Below, piece by piece: positions 12,301 to 24,310 of a DNA stretch of 64,000 nt. Source of the stretch: Ctena decussata (taxonomy: Eukaryota; Mollusca; Bivalvia; Lucinida; Lucinidae). Where the stretch lies: NCBI GenBank assembly GCA_963989385.1, contig OZ022501.1, forward strand, positions 91,372,979 through 91,436,978, in the 5' to 3' direction. The translations under genes and the position numbers were made by a program. Below the pieces are notes generated by a model, which searched no databases, had not been told where the DNA came from, and saw only the letters and a program-made list of their open reading frames with translations. The first letter of the stretch is position 1, and each line of letters starts with the position of its first letter.

Positions 12301-13514
12301 TAAAATACTAATCAGTTGGAATTAGGCCATTGCAATGATATTAAAAATTCTTAGACTGTCCCTAGCGTTTGAACAACGGCAGGCAGCCGTATCAACGTCG
12401 ATGCAATACCAGCAGGACCTTTTATCAACGTTGATATGGTAATTCAACGCTCTTTTCTGTCAATAAACTATAAGAAATGAGGCGTCTATTTTTTCTTGCC
12501 TGTCTTTCATTTTTCTGTCTTTCATTTCTTCAGTTTTTCAATTGTATATAAAAAAATCGATTCATTGAATCTCCTAGACGCTAAGTGAATCTAAGCTGCA
12601 TTTTCACAGTCATTTTCAAAGAGAGAGAGAGAGACAGAGAGAGAGAGAGACGGTCGCCAAGGTCCAGTCGCAGTGCGAACTATTATAGGTTTCTTTTTGG
12701 GTCGGATCAAGTACTGGGAAACTTGACTCGCTAACACTGTACAAACGACAAGGGAACTGTTCCAGTCATAATACGTGGACGCCCAACACCTAAAGTTGTT
12801 GCTTCAGAGAGTTTGTCAACTCAGGCGCCCGTAAATTTTATGGAAGGGCATAATGGCAATGTTTTCGATTCTTTTTTTTTTGTTGTTCTTTTTTGTCATT
12901 ATTAAAGAAAAGTTAGCCAAGACGGCTAATGCATTGAGAGAAAATGTACTACATCCGTTTTCCTGGGGATGACAATCATGATTGACGAAAGTCCTAGACA
13001 AATTTTGCCGGGATCATACAATAAGCGACGATTGATATGTGGCGCGAAAAGTAAAGTAACGTTAACGTCACCATGCGCAACGTTAACATTTCAGTCTAAA
13101 GAGACAGCACGCGGGGCATTTTATGCACGTTAGCTCAAAAGTTAAGTCGGCGACCTACTATTTTTATTGCTTCAATGTAAACTTCTATCATTTGGCCATA
13201 CTGTGTTAGTTTTTAAAGAAAAAAAATGTGTTTTGTTTTCTCAGAATGAAGGGTTTTATCCAAGAGAGACGTGCAAAAAAAGAACGTTTTCCATAGAACG
13301 CCATTATAACGTCGTGTCGAGAATGAGGAAAACTGACGTTTTCGAGGTCAGATATCTTGAAAACGACAACGGCGACACCCCCTTTTTATTACATTTTCTA
13401 AAAGAGGAGATAAAAATGTACAATATAGGGAAGTATGAATAAAATCATGTGTTTTGTCAATTACTCCCTCCTCACCTTAAAGGCAAAACAATGCTTTACC
13501 AATCCTCTACCATA
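12301..13514. other. intergenic with (GA)n microsatellite at 12619-12651
   Basis: A GA-rich microsatellite of about 33 bp is present. A 91-codon plus-strand frame at 13167-13442 lies here, but it has no recognisable domain and no clear splice signals, so I do not call it a gene. Confidence 0.5.
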
Positions 13515-13620
13515 GAGCTCCCGCTCTTTCAAAGCCTTTTTCGGAGCTTTGAATTGCAGGCGCTATGCGCCTGCAAGCGAGTGCTCGCTATAGGCTCACC
13601 TTGACAGGTGAGCTAAAAAG
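13515..13620. mobile_element. chain of five hairpins ending in AGGTGAGCTAAAAA
   Basis: Five successive perfect or near-perfect hairpins: GAGC-TCCC-GCTC (13515-13526); CAAAGC..GCTTTG (13530-13551); TTGCAGGCGC-TAT-GCGCCTGCAA (13554-13576); AGCGAG-TG-CTCGCT (13576-13589); GCTCACCT-TGAC-AGGTGAGC (13594-13613). TAAAAA follows. The last hairpin plus TAAAAA is the 3' end also found at 33892, 36347, 36435 and 48136. It may be the 3' terminus of an element whose body is missing. Confidence 0.6.
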
Positions 13621-14505
13621 CAGGATATAAGAATTATTTCAAGAAAATAAATACCGATTGAAATATGTATGCAGTTGGTGGTACTGCTATCGAGACAGAG
13701 ATGTTTTGCTATGTCAAAGGCCCGATATCGACTGACATACTGCCTCAAAGGGCTGTTAAGGTGGGATGTACGTAAAGGACGGCGCTATAAATTACGTGCG
13801 TTGCAAAGGACGTAACGTCACCGTAATTCATTCAAATTGGCGTCATTTATAACATTCAGCTGCCCACTCTGGCGTTCAGTGTATTGCAGTTACGTATGGC
13901 GATAACAGTCGTTGTGCTGTAAATCTATCTTAAAGTAGGTACTAAATTCGGAAAAGAGGCTGGCAGAACTCTGAGAATTACAAATTGCACTTCTAGTTCT
14001 ATGAAAGCAGTCATTGCGAGAATACTCAAGCATTTGGGGGAAACATTTACAGGTGATGATGATGAATCAAGAGCCATTTTGTTCAGACTGTCGTCTCACA
14101 ATGTAGTCCGTTCGTGTTGGCTAGCTAGCAGTTAGACAGCGGGTTCGAATCCGGACATGCCGTGATTCTGCTCTTGCCTCTGGGATTTGGGAGTATTGAA
14201 ATACTTCTGTCAATATCTCGTTTAAACCGTCACCGATCAAGGCTTGTGCGGTTGCGCTGTCTGCTCATATCCTTTTTTCAGATATTGAGGACAAAGCAGA
14301 GCGATCAGGGCCAATATTTTCTTGACTGAGCTGCGTCACAGAGAATATGCAATGAACAACGGCGCGTATCAACTATGCAGTCTGGTCAGAGTTTCCCATG
14401 TTAGCAATCTGAAATAGCCGCTATCAAAGTCTTTCCATTTTGACATTGTCTTTGCGAATATAAATGTTTACAAGCGCCTTTGATGCAAGGATAACAAATC
14501 AACCG
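13621..14505. other. intergenic; possible SINE fragment at 14130-14160
   Basis: A box B-like GGGTTCGAATCC occurs at 14142-14153 without a matching box A. The sequence TTAAGGTGGGATGTACGT at 13755 recurs inverted at 33924-33942. Otherwise nothing supported. Confidence 0.4.
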
Positions 14506-14737
14506 TGACACGACAAAACTAACAAAGTGGCATGTGCGCCCAGCGAAGACTCAGATCAGCCTGGATATCCGCCCAGTCTGATCAGAGTCTTCGCTGTTCA
14601 CATGGAGCTAGCTTTGACCCTCAGTTACCCTTTAAAAGTACAGCGAAGACTCTGATCAGACTGAGCGGATGCCCAGGCTGATCTGAATCTTCGCGAAGGG
14701 CACATGCCACCTTGTCTGTTTTGTCATGTCGTGCCTC
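14506..14737. repeat. fold-back element, arms of about 95 bp
   Basis: The left arm (AGCGAAGACTCAGATCAGCC and neighbours) pairs with the right arm (GGCTGATCTGAATCTTCGC). Outer parts GTGGCATGTGC and GGGCACATGCCAC pair, and CACGACAAAAC pairs with GTTTTGTCATGTCGTG with small gaps. The loop is about 35 bp. Non-coding MITE-like palindrome. Confidence 0.8.
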
Positions 14738-14825
14738 AAATGTATTTGGGTAGTTTGATTCCTTGTAAATTGTGTACTTTTTCTATCTGTCGAATTGGAC
14801 TGTACGGTCATTTTATCCTAATCAC

Positions 14826-15028
14826 AGGAGCCCTGGTAGCTCAGTGGGTTAAGCGCTGGCCTACTGATCTAGCGGACCGGGTTCGAATCCCGCTGGAGGC
14901 GAGAATCTTTCCTACCGTAAACGTGGTTCCATTGCACACAGCCTTTCATTATCACCTTCCCATCGTCCTGATATGACTGAAATACTGTTGAAAAGGACGT
15001 AAAATCGCAAGTCATCCATCCATCCATC
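14826..15028 (+). mobile_element. full-length tRNA-derived SINE with 12-bp TSD and CATC tail
   Basis: Polymerase III promoter boxes are present: box A-like TGGTAGCTCAGTGG (14834-14847) and box B GGGTTCGAATCCC (14879-14891). The body continues with 'tcattatcacctt', 'cctgatatgactgaaatact', 'aaaaggacgtaaaatc' and ends in CATC repeats. Flanking direct repeats TATCCTAATCAC are exact (14814-14825 and 15029-15040), typical of LINE-mediated insertion. A second, headless tail of the same family follows at about 15060-15130, and another partial tail is at 24565-24650. Confidence 0.9.
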
Positions 15029-15526
15029 TATCCTAATCACCATCTCATCAATTTTTCTGTCTCTGCGATTTGACTGAAATACTGCTGAAAGGGCCGTAAA
15101 CCCCCTAATCATCCATTTATTTGTCATCCACATTGTCAAGAACTGAATTATTGATTTTACCTTCTTGATACATCTAGCTCCTGCGGATTCTTCATGTTCA
15201 TCTCACTCATTTCAGTACTAGCGAGAAAACCAATAAAAAGGTCCATTTATTTTACTATCTAACCAGTAGAAGAAACTCCCCCGATCGGGAATCAATGACC
15301 TTTGGTGAACTTTGAGAATTTGACAGGTATATGTTACTAAAATTAGTAAATTGTCACTCGATCGGGAACATTTTAGTCATTTTTATAGTGCCCTCACAAA
15401 ACTCAAAAAATGTGTCACAGTTTTCACTTAATCTGCATGAAACTTAACCAACTTAAAGATGAATGATAAATCTAGATTTCTACCGCGCAGAATTTTTTTA
15501 AAGTTCTTGATTTGAAAGTTATTGAA

Positions 15527-16054
15527 TTATGAAAATATGAAATTTTTAAAAATAATTCTGATTCCCAATCGGGGACTGAAAATGTTTATGATGCCTGATC
15601 GGGAATCGACTTGGTCATAATCAAAGGCTAGCTGGCAGTCAGATAAACGAAATGATATGGGTTGTGTACTTCGTGAAGCCAACCAGCTTGACACTGTTGG
15701 GTAACTTCCACAATGTCCTACCATTCCATTTATGTCAATGTAAACTCGACTTTGAGAAGCCTGATATTGCAGCATATTTTTAGTAAAAGATACTGGTGCT
15801 ACCAAAGAAGGAGAACTCAAACTGTATACTTGTTCGACACACTTTGCCAGTAACTGGTCTGGTCCTGTATTGTCTTTTATTCCATTTAAGAAAGACAGTA
15901 GAACTTTGTTTCGTTTCTTCAGAAAGACATCTATATTTAGAGATTTAAGCAAGTCAATACTTTTATAGATAGAGCCTACTTCTGCACAGTTGTTCACAAT
16001 ATTTTCCCTTCCTCCACTACCGAGGGCATAGTCAAGTCTTTGTTTTTCTTCATA
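15527..16054 (-). pseudogene. transposon-encoded protein fragment, truncated by the TIR
   Basis: The frame is open on the minus strand from a stop at 16055-16057 to 15527. About 150 residues look genuine (for example NNCAEVGSIYKSIDLLKSLN, then VYSLSSPSLVAPVSF and SDCQLAFDYDQV). From memory this order (a helical stretch, a 'PVSF..' segment, then 'D..AFDNDQ') resembles an uncharacterised transposon-associated family common in cnidarians and molluscs; I could not check this. The last 26 codons are encoded by the TIR itself, so the domain is cut right after its conserved 'FDYDQV' segment, probably by internal deletion. The first in-frame residues may follow a splice acceptor near 16052; no ATG is present, so the start is unresolved. 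Confidence 0.45.
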
Positions 16055-16689
16055 TTAACAAGCTACAAAGGATAAATTGTGGTGTACGTAGAGAGGTTTC
16101 ATAAAATGTAAAAAGCAAAGACAGCTATTCTGCAAGATATAAATGCAAGTTTAGCCAATGTAATTCACAATTATTTCTATGCTGTTTACTTAACTCAGAC
16201 CTTAGACAGCATTGAAATTGTTTGTGGCCACACACATGCTTCAGCTGCAATCAAAGTCGTCAGTTGCATCCTAACTGTCATCAAAGTGATACACGCAGTA
16301 CCAGTTCAGCTGTCATATACCTATTGTTACTAAATAATCTATTGATTTCAATGAAAAAGGAAGAGTAAGCCACTGAGCATGGATTATCTTAGCCAAGTGT
16401 ACAGATTAATTCCAATGTCATTTTTTTGTCCATTGATGGGCATGTACAACTAGCTAGTCAGTGGTGATGTTATTTGGGGAACACAGACAGCTGTTATCAC
16501 CACAAAACTCGTTAATGTGGTGAAAAGAGATTGACTGATTGTTACATCAGTGAACTTCTTATGGGACTTGTAAATTGAAGTCTGCTAGAGCTACTGACCG
16601 TCCCAAGCCGGTCCCTTTGTTGCGGTTACAAATGTTTTGTGTTCGGCACTGATTGGCTTATAATGATTTCATCTTAACTATTCTGTAGG

Positions 16690-17311
16690 AATTAGGGCCA
16701 TAACGTATACTCCCAAAACATCTACTCCCATTTGGTCTACTGTGCCAAAATGTCTACTCTGGTTTGGACTACCCTGTAGTTTTAAATTATGATTATTTCA
16801 GGCCATGCTTATCTTACAGAAACATACAATATTGACATCCAAAGCAGCAATATCTCCAGAGAGAATCTGAACTGGTGTATTGTTAACTCACTGGTGTATT
16901 GCTAACTCAAAGTCAACAAGGATTTCAGCAAGTTCTAAGTTAAATTTTCTTTAGACTGGAAACAAAATATGGGTGACCTCATATTTCTGTATTTCAGCAA
17001 TTTACAGTACATTTTTTGTTGGGAAAAAATAGTCACATGTTCATAGTACGTTTACAAAAATTGCCTGCTGGATGAATCTGTACTTATATTCGAAGTCGAA
17101 AACCCCAACCCTTATACCCTGTATACTTCTGGATAAAATTTTGATCCCACTGGCAATTATCCCATATATAAATATGAAAATGCATAGTTACTTTCTGTGT
17201 GGACCGATGAGAATAGGGGTTTTGGCACAGTAGACCAAATGGGAGTAGACGTTTTGAGAGTAGACGTTTTGGAAGTAGATGTTTTGAAATTAGACCTTAT
17301 GGCACTACCCC
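16690..17311. mobile_element. 622-bp TIR element with exact 9-bp TSD, nested
   Basis: Inverted termini contain ATCTACTCCCATTTGGTCTA and CTGTGCCAAAA; the outer ends read TTAGGGCCATAA and, inverted, GGGGTAGTGCCATAA. The right arm has extra copies of the AAAACGTCTACT motif. Flanked by TTCTGTAGG at 16681-16689 and 17312-17320. Nested inside the 15268-20459 element, hence younger than it. No coding frame; MULE-like by TSD length. Confidence 0.8.
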
Positions 17312-18309
17312 TTCTGTAGGTAGAGATGGGGTCAATTGCATAGTAAAGTAATTAATTATCATTGCCATTACATTGCAGTGTTAGCATTACCATTACCATT
17401 ACACAGTTTTGGGACAAGTAATTAATTAAATTACCATTACTTAGCAAAAGTAAATGCATTACCATTACTCATTACATTTTTCCATCATAACTTTTCACCT
17501 ATAAAATAAGTGCAGGGAAAATATATTTTAACTTTTATTTGCTATATTACAATAGATACAGAGATTCTTTGAGAGGGGTAGTTGTATTTTAATTGGCTTT
17601 TGAAGCTTGATATTCATCTCTTTGTTTTCTCTAAAAAATAGCAGTTGCGAGTGGAAGTTTTGAATTTTACCTTAAGGCTGTCTGTAGGTCTAAATTCTTT
17701 AGTTCAGTAAAGGTAACTGAGTTGACACCTGTTTGGGAAGGAAATGCTAATGTTTATCACCTGTGATTTTGTTGTCTGTTTGCATGTATATGTCAATCTT
17801 TCCCTTTTTGATGTTTGGGATAAGGTTTGGGATCTGAATCATTCAGTCAGTTCCTGAAGTTTATCACTCAACTGACATGTAAACTGTAGCAAAACTCAGT
17901 TGTAACTTATTATCAAGAAATATTTTCACTCTGTTTAATTACATGCATAGAATTACAAAGTGAAAAATAACTAACGAGATTAAAAGAGAATTAAGACTCA
18001 TGCAGTAGACCTTCTAAAATCCCTCTATGGAAGCGTTAGTCTGTGACTCTTCAGATTGCAAAAGCACTAAGACTTCTGTTTGTATTACTTTGTCTTTACC
18101 TTTACCACACCCTGTACAATTGGCAGTTAAATACAGGTAGTCAACACAGCCTTTACAGTAAGACACTTTTGTAGAATGCTTGTCATTTTTAACAATCTTG
18201 TCTAGTGTTCCTAGAATAGATTTCCCAATTAAACTTCGATTTTCTGATCATCAATATCCCATTCCTGATGAAAACGAGCAGTTCCATGTGTTTTTTCCAA
18301 ACTACCAGC

Positions 18310-19215
18310 CACGTTGTTAATTATACCCCCGGCATATAAAGTATGTCGAGGGGTATATAGTTTTTGTCTTTCCCTCCGTTCATCTGTTTGCCCGTCTTTC
18401 CGTCTATCCATTAGTCCGTCCGTATGTAAGTTAACATTTGCGTTAAAGTTTTGCATTAAGTTTTTTATTTTGCTTCTGTTAACTGGAACTTGTTCATAGA
18501 TGCTTATTGTTTTAGAAGAGGATGAAAACTGATTAATTTGCATTATCTGGATGCTGCTGTTGGCCTGAGTTCAAGGTCACAGACTTTGAAATTTGTACAA
18601 TAGCTGCGTTAAAGTCTTGGGTTAGGTTTCTGCTTTTGCTCTGTTTTCTGAAAGTCTTAACTCTTAGTTGTTCACATGTGCTTAGTGTTAGAACAGGATA
18701 GATATGTACATATAAGTTAACATCATCTGGATGCTGCTGCTGAAACAAGGTCGAAGTCAGACTTAAGAATTTGTATACAATTTGCGTTTAAGTTTTGTAT
18801 TAAGTTGTATTTTATGCTTATATTTTGAATATACTTCAATAGAACCTTTTGCAATGCTACTAGGTTTACTTCTAGGTTGAAACAAATTAGTTGACATCAT
18901 CTGAATGCTGCGGCTGACTTAATGTCAAAGGCAGAGACTTCAAAATTTGTATACTCTTTGTGTTAAAGTTATATGTTAATTCGTATATTTGCTTATAGTT
19001 TGAATGTACTTCAATTCAACCTTTTGTTATGCTACTAGGTTTACTTCTAGGATATAACTGATAAGTTGACATCATCTGGATGCTGCTGCTGACTTTAGGT
19101 CAAAGTCACAGACATAGAAATGATAATGTAAATTTGTGTTGAAACTTTGTGTTAAATTTGTATGTTTTTTGCTGATGCAAGTTTAAATGGCACCTTTTGT
19201 CTATAGGCCTTTCAC
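18310..19215. repeat. tandem array of about 177 bp x 4, preceded by a hairpin and CCGT repeats
   Basis: It starts with TATACCCCCGGCAT..ATGTCGAGGGGTATA (hairpin at 18325-18359), then a pyrimidine-rich 'tccgt' stretch. Then come four units marked by 'catctggatgctgctg' at 18545, 18725, 18897 and 19073. Spacings are 180, 172 and 176 bp. The same architecture (TATNCCCCC hairpin, CCGT run, tandem units) is seen at 25073. Probably a structured non-autonomous element. Confidence 0.75.
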
Positions 19216-20459
19216 TGGGTTTTTATACAATGTAGATTGTCCGCCTGTCTGTTTGTAAACATTTGCTTTAAAGCTTTGTTTTTATTACACAGTGGCGCTT
19301 GCCGGGGGGTTACGTTAGCCCCTACTCATTTTCTCTAGTTAGCAATGTTTTACACATCAAGTAGCTAACCACTTAAAAAGAATCTGTTCTCAAACAGGAA
19401 GGAATCACTGGTTCCTAAACATGAATTTACGCCATGAGCCAGATATGGTTTACCTCCCCGCCCCCAGGGGTTTTGTAGACCATACTTTTCTTAATGTCCA
19501 GTATCTTAGAAGCATTTTGCAGCATGTTAGCCCTCTGGCGAGTGGGGTGTTAGGCTGTGACAGCCTGTTACATTACGTTACCCATTAAAAAAATAACACA
19601 AAATAAAAAATAATTTTTTTTTATAAAAAATAGAAGTCACGTTCCTATGTTTACAATTATATTATAATGTAGTCTTATAGCACAATCCAACAGCTAAAAG
19701 TTATGATGTTTGAAACGTCACTTTATTTTACATGGTGTAATTTACGTGACGTTTTTCTTTACTCTCCACTAAAATTGCAATTTCCATCCAAAATACTTTC
19801 TGTTTGTAAGTTATTTCTTTAATATTAGACCAAATGTTTGTTACTGTGTTAATTGGTGGTTTCATAACTGAAAGCACTAATAGTCAAAATTCATTATATT
19901 AGGAGCCTCTGTAACCTTTGTTTCACTTTTTATGACAAATCAGAAGCACCACCAACAAGATGAAGAAATATTTTTGCCTTGATAGGACTTAAGATGGGTT
20001 GACAGAATCAAAATGCTCATCACATTTTGTTTGTTCTGAATGCATATATTTAAAGGCGAAATGAAAATATTCTGCGAAATGCTCCCGATTAGGAACATTG
20101 AGTTTAGATGTTGTTAAATGTTTCCCGATCAGGCATCATAAACATTTTCAGTCCCCGATTGGGAATCAGAATTATTTTTAAACATTTCATATTTTCATAA
20201 TTCAATAACTTTCAAATTAAGAACTTTAAAAAAATTCTGCGCGGTAGAAATCTAGATATATCATTCATCTTTAAGTTGATTAAGTTTCATGCAGATTAAG
20301 TGAAAACTGTGACACATTTTTTGAGTTTTGTGAGGGCACTATAAAAATGACTAAAATGTTCCCGATCGAGTGACAATTTACTAATTTTAGTAACATATAC
20401 CTGTCAAGTTCTCAAAGTTCACCAAAGGTCATTGATTCCCGATCGGGGGAGTTTCTTCT

Positions 20460-21469
20460 CAAGCTAACAGAAGACAAATTAAAACGAACTCAGTATGTTT
20501 TTCTTCGTGTGTATGTTTTAGAAAGAGAAAAATAGAAAGAGAGAGCGAGTGATTCACAGAATTTTAATAGTAAATTCCCCTGCACATGGCATTTCATTAT
20601 CAAACTTCAGGCGGCTCGATATAATATAAAGTTTCCTTTTAAAAAGGAAAGGCTTGCCGAGTTTTTACATTTTGTTTACATTACAGTATGTTGATACTAA
20701 CAGAATGGAAATTATAAGAACTAGCGTTTGAGGACCGAAGGAAATGAATTCAGCCTAATTATGAAGTAGTTGTTGTTCATTTCTCGTTATAATTTATTTC
20801 TTAACTAAATCCCCTCTCAGGCCAGCGATGCCGCAGTGCATGGGCAACTTTTTTCCTCAGACCCGTATAATCTACCTGTAAACGACGATATCGCGTGAGC
20901 TTAAAATAAACATATTCATACCTAATTTAGTGCGACAGACGCGCGTTTCTGTATTTAACTTCTTCAGTGTCGCTAAATCCCAAAAGTTTGATAGAAAAGA
21001 TATGATGGCAGGTCTCGGCAGGCAACGAGCATCCCCATCCGAGCCACACTTACTGTCGCATTCCGCGGGACACATTAGCTGCAGACATCAGGTAAGAGAC
21101 GTCTACGTATTAATCCGCGGGCGCAGGCGTCCCCCACCGAGCCACCTCAACCCCTGCATCTCGAGAAAGGCGACAGACAAGGGCATCAGGAAAGAGATGC
21201 CCGATGCTGCAAGAACCCGCAAAAAGCCAAAACAACTCAAAAGAAAAGAAGCCAAACTCCGCTAAGATTAAATAGCATTAAATCATATAGGACATTGACA
21301 GTTTTTCTCTGTTTTTGTCTTCCTCGAATAAAAAAATGAAAACTGTTGTGTTAGGTCAATATAGTGCACCTTTTTAGCTGCACATAGATATTTTTTTCAA
21401 ACTTTTAAATTAACATTTGATGCGGTCCTTTTTGCTCTGAGTAATATGGCCATCATTTCCTAATAGTAT
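20460..21469. other. intergenic, no supported gene
   Basis: A 111-codon plus-strand frame at 20930-21265 has a very basic C-terminus and no domain I recognise. 'ttccttttaaaaaggaaaggcttgc' at 20630 has a near copy at 25978, a small shared palindromic repeat. Confidence 0.4.
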
Positions 21470-21478
21470 ATAGGGAAA

Positions 21479-23368
21479 GGCAGTGTACCGGACCACTAGC
21501 CTCTACGGCTAGAGGTCCGGTACCGGACCTCTAGCGGTATAGGCTGGAGGTCCGGTACCGGGTCTCTAGCTATTTCTAACGTGGTGGCTAGGGATCCGGA
21601 ATTATATTTTGTATATCGAAAAATTTGTTAAAAGAAGTGTTTTGTATTCATAATGGACAGTTGCAACCGTTCCGCTATTGATTTCTGTAATTGTTTATTA
21701 CGCTTGATAAGTTGGGCCGCTCGGATGTTGCAATTATAATGTCAAAGTTAGTGAGATAGGTTTTCGGTAAGATGTTAAAAGGCTTGTTTTGTTTGGAACA
21801 TGCATGATTTACTTCAAAACCCTACATCATTTCACTACAAGATATCAGTGTTTTAAGGAGTTTACAGCTTTATTCGACGCCCTCGCAGAAGATGGAACTA
21901 GTGATCCTTATACAACCAGTTCCTATCGTCCGGGGGAGAAGCCCATCTGATTCTCTTTAGACGCAGTCGTCGCCTGTATAGGAGAAGCCCTTTACCAGGT
22001 TTACCAGTAAAGTGGATGTCTCACTAGAGCACGAATTAAAAGCTCTTTTCAGGGCTACGACCACTTTAAGAAAGCAACCTTTCCGTACCGGACCTCTAGC
22101 GGTACCGGACCTCTAGCGGTATAGGCTAGAGGTCCGGTACCGGGTCTCTAGCTATTTCTAACGTGGTGGCTATGGATCCGGAATTATATTTTGTATATCG
22201 ATCAATTTGTTAAAAGAAGTGTTTTTTCTTTTATACTTTTCAATGAATTATAGAGATTTCTCGGTGAAATCGAAACTGATAATCTCACTGTTTCAAACGG
22301 TGAAATTATCACTTTCGATTTCACTGTTTCTAAAATAGGATTTTTGTGAAATAGCCTAAAGTTTTTTGTTGATTAATTGCCTATATCTTATCTGGCTTGA
22401 CAAAAATTACGTCATGCATGTTTGGACGTCATTACGACGTTAATGACGTCACTTAAAGCGCCAGCGTGACTTTTTTACTGCACGCGACGTCAGGCCGCCT
22501 AAGTCTCCTGTAGGCATTCTATCTTGGCAAATTTTTAGAGATTTGTTTATCAAAATGGTATGTGAAGCTATTATTCAGTTGCAAACTCCGTTTACAACCA
22601 ATATCATACCCAATAAACACGCTGGAAGCATCAAATTTGACGCAAAACGGCTAGAAAAAAAGTTGTGTTTCTGTCGTGATGGCTGACGCTCTTAAATAAA
22701 CAGAATTATGGCGATTTTCAAGCATAAAAGAAATAGAAAATTTGACTTTTTCAGTGTAAGATGAATTTTTATTTCACTCATGAACACCAAAAGTGGTATT
22801 TTCACTCGTGGCTTCGCCACTCGTGAAAATGCCGCTTTTGGTGTTCATTCGGTGAAATAAAAATCGATCTTACACGGAAAAAGTCAAATATCCTCTATGT
22901 ATTCATAATGGACAGTTGCAACCGTTCCGCTATTGATTTCTGTAATTGTAACGCACATCCGCGACTAGATGAAGCATATACTTTGATAGAACTAATCAAT
23001 GCAATTATCATTTTCATGCATCGATGAAAAACTCAAACACTGCAAACAGTTTAATTTATAATGATTATAATTGAAAAGGAGAGAAAAATAAGAATAAAAT
23101 TTTATTCGTTTATTTTACACAATCATTGTGCGTTCTAACCGGGTTTACTAGACTAAAGTAGATTCCCTTTACAAAATGAAGTGTATCGAAACTCTCGCCA
23201 GGAAATGCTATTTAAACCAATCAATAACATACTACCGGCTCCCTAGCCTCCACTTTAGAAATAGCTAGAGACCCGGTACCGGATCTCTAGCCCATAACGC
23301 TAGAGGTCCGGTTCCGGACCCCTAGCCTTAGAGGCTAGAGATCCAGTACCGGACCCCTAGACACTGCC
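21479..23368. mobile_element. 1.9-kb TIR element of CTAGAGGTCCGGTACC motifs, 9-bp TSD
   Basis: The ends are GGCAGTGT and ACACTGCC. Each terminal region is an array of the palindromic blocks ACCGGACCTCTAGC and GCTAGAGGTCCGGTACC. Exact flanking repeat ATAGGGAAA (21470-21478 and 23369-23377). A second partial copy of the left arm (22083-22225 continuing at 22899) lies inside, so the element is either internally duplicated or contains a relative. MULE-like by TSD; no transposase frame. Confidence 0.8.
22226..22898. mobile_element. 673-bp insertion with hairpins at both ends
   Basis: The sister arm at 21630-21660 reads continuously from 'gaagtgtttt' to 'gtattcataatgg', while here 673 bp separate the two, which fixes the insertion. 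Near its left end is a hairpin (22262-22326, arms CGGTGAAATCGAAA..TTTCGATTTCACTG). At its right end is a 148-bp near-perfect palindrome (22741-22888) centred on GTGGC-TTC-GCCAC. No coding content. Confidence 0.7.
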
Positions 23369-23595
23369 ATAGGGAAAATAAAGAAAAATGAACAAAAAGT
23401 TACTCAGTTATCTACGTTTTTCTTAAAGCACGGATCTAAAGTAAAAAAAAAGTTGTCTTATCCTAGTATTCTACACTGTCTTACAAATCTTTTGATACAG
23501 TTTGTAACAAAAACAAAGAAATATTTATGCGGTCATTTTTTACAAACTTAATACTACCCTACATCCAAAAACTGAATTTTCAGTTCCGTGCGTGA

Positions 23596-23861
23596 CTATA
23601 TCGAGGTGAGGAGAAACTCCTGTACAACCAAAATGACGTTATTATCACTGGCAAACTGCTTCCCAGCCAATTCTTGAAAAAGGTTGAAGTGATCAACAGA
23701 AATGCTGCACAGGCAAATGGCATCTCCAAGAAGCAATATCTTGATCCAGTGTTATGAAGAATCATGCATAATATTTGGGTTTGGGTGGGAGGCTGTGTGA
23801 CCCCTTAAGGAGCTTGTGGTCGATGAAATTTCAACTAAACTGCACCTTCCCTTCTTCGAAG
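23596..23861 (+). pseudogene. possible coding remnant with a consensus splice donor
   Basis: From 23596 to the stop at 23755-23757 a frame of 53 residues reads as normal protein (for example NDVIITGKLLPSQFLKKVEV and NAAQANGISKKQYLDPVL). It is closed upstream by TGA at 23593. About 100 bp later GAAG followed by GTAAGT at 23862 is a perfect donor site, and a second short frame before it reads ELVVDEISTKLHLPFF. I recognise no family. It could be a decayed host gene or a transposon exon. Confidence 0.25.
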
Positions 23862-24029
23862 GTAAGTCTTGTTAAATTTTCCAATTTCATCTCCCACATA
23901 GCACAATGAATATGCGTTATTTATACACCGGCATAACAATTGTACATGTATAAACACGGTCAGTTGTGCACGTTAGCCACACACACACAGATAGATCGTA
24001 TACTTTATTTGGTAAGATATGATGAGTGA

Positions 24030-24310
24030 TGAGGAAAAAAATCAGTAGCGCCTGCTTGCTAAATTTAAACAATAAATTTTGACTTTGATTTTTTCTGCTT
24101 TGACAGGTTTACAGATATATAAATCGGCCCACGCTTCAGCACAATCTGATAAATCTATCCAAAGTTAGCATGATATATTTTTGGATCTGCCGAAAAAGAA
24201 AGACCCTGGTCAGTCTGCACAGATGCTTTAGCTCGAGTGTGGTGACTGCTCTAAGTAAATACATTACTCAATACTCTAAGGCCCTTTTTTCGCCCAACGC
24301 CGCTGCAAAA
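24030..24310. repeat. dispersed repeat, related to 30440-30740
   Basis: 'aaatttaaacaataaatttt', 'tttacagatatat' and 'ctaaggcccttttttcgc' align in order with 30480-30720 (roughly 70 percent by eye). Non-coding. The region from 24311 to 25072 also contains a SINE tail at 24565-24650 ('gaaaaagccgtaaaacc', 'catcatccatc') and no supported gene. Confidence 0.6.

Larger units (their letters stand above)
15268..20459. mobile_element. 5.2-kb DNA transposon-like element with 338-bp TIRs
   Basis: 15268-15605 and 20122-20459 are near-identical inverted repeats starting AGAAGAAACTCCCCCGATCG. Each arm carries spaced GATCGGGA-type motifs (in the left arm near 15282, 15361, 15568 and 15598) that look like transposase-binding subterminal repeats. 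A five-base CTAAC lies close outside both ends but not at the exact junction, so the TSD is unresolved. Inside are a truncated transposase-like frame (minus strand), a nested 622-bp TIR element and a 177-bp tandem array. Long, nearly identical arms suggest a fairly young insertion, but the coding part is degraded. Confidence 0.75.

Noticed and set aside
12816..13442. Two facing frames of 61 and 91 codons
   Set aside because: No domains; AT-rich, homopolymer-containing.
14826..14905. Functional tRNA gene
   Set aside because: Box A and B are present but the sequence continues into a SINE body with a TSD; the clover-leaf does not close.
20930..21265. 111-codon basic frame
   Set aside because: Composition is Arg/Lys/Pro-rich and low in structure, overlapped by a frame on the other strand; looks random.
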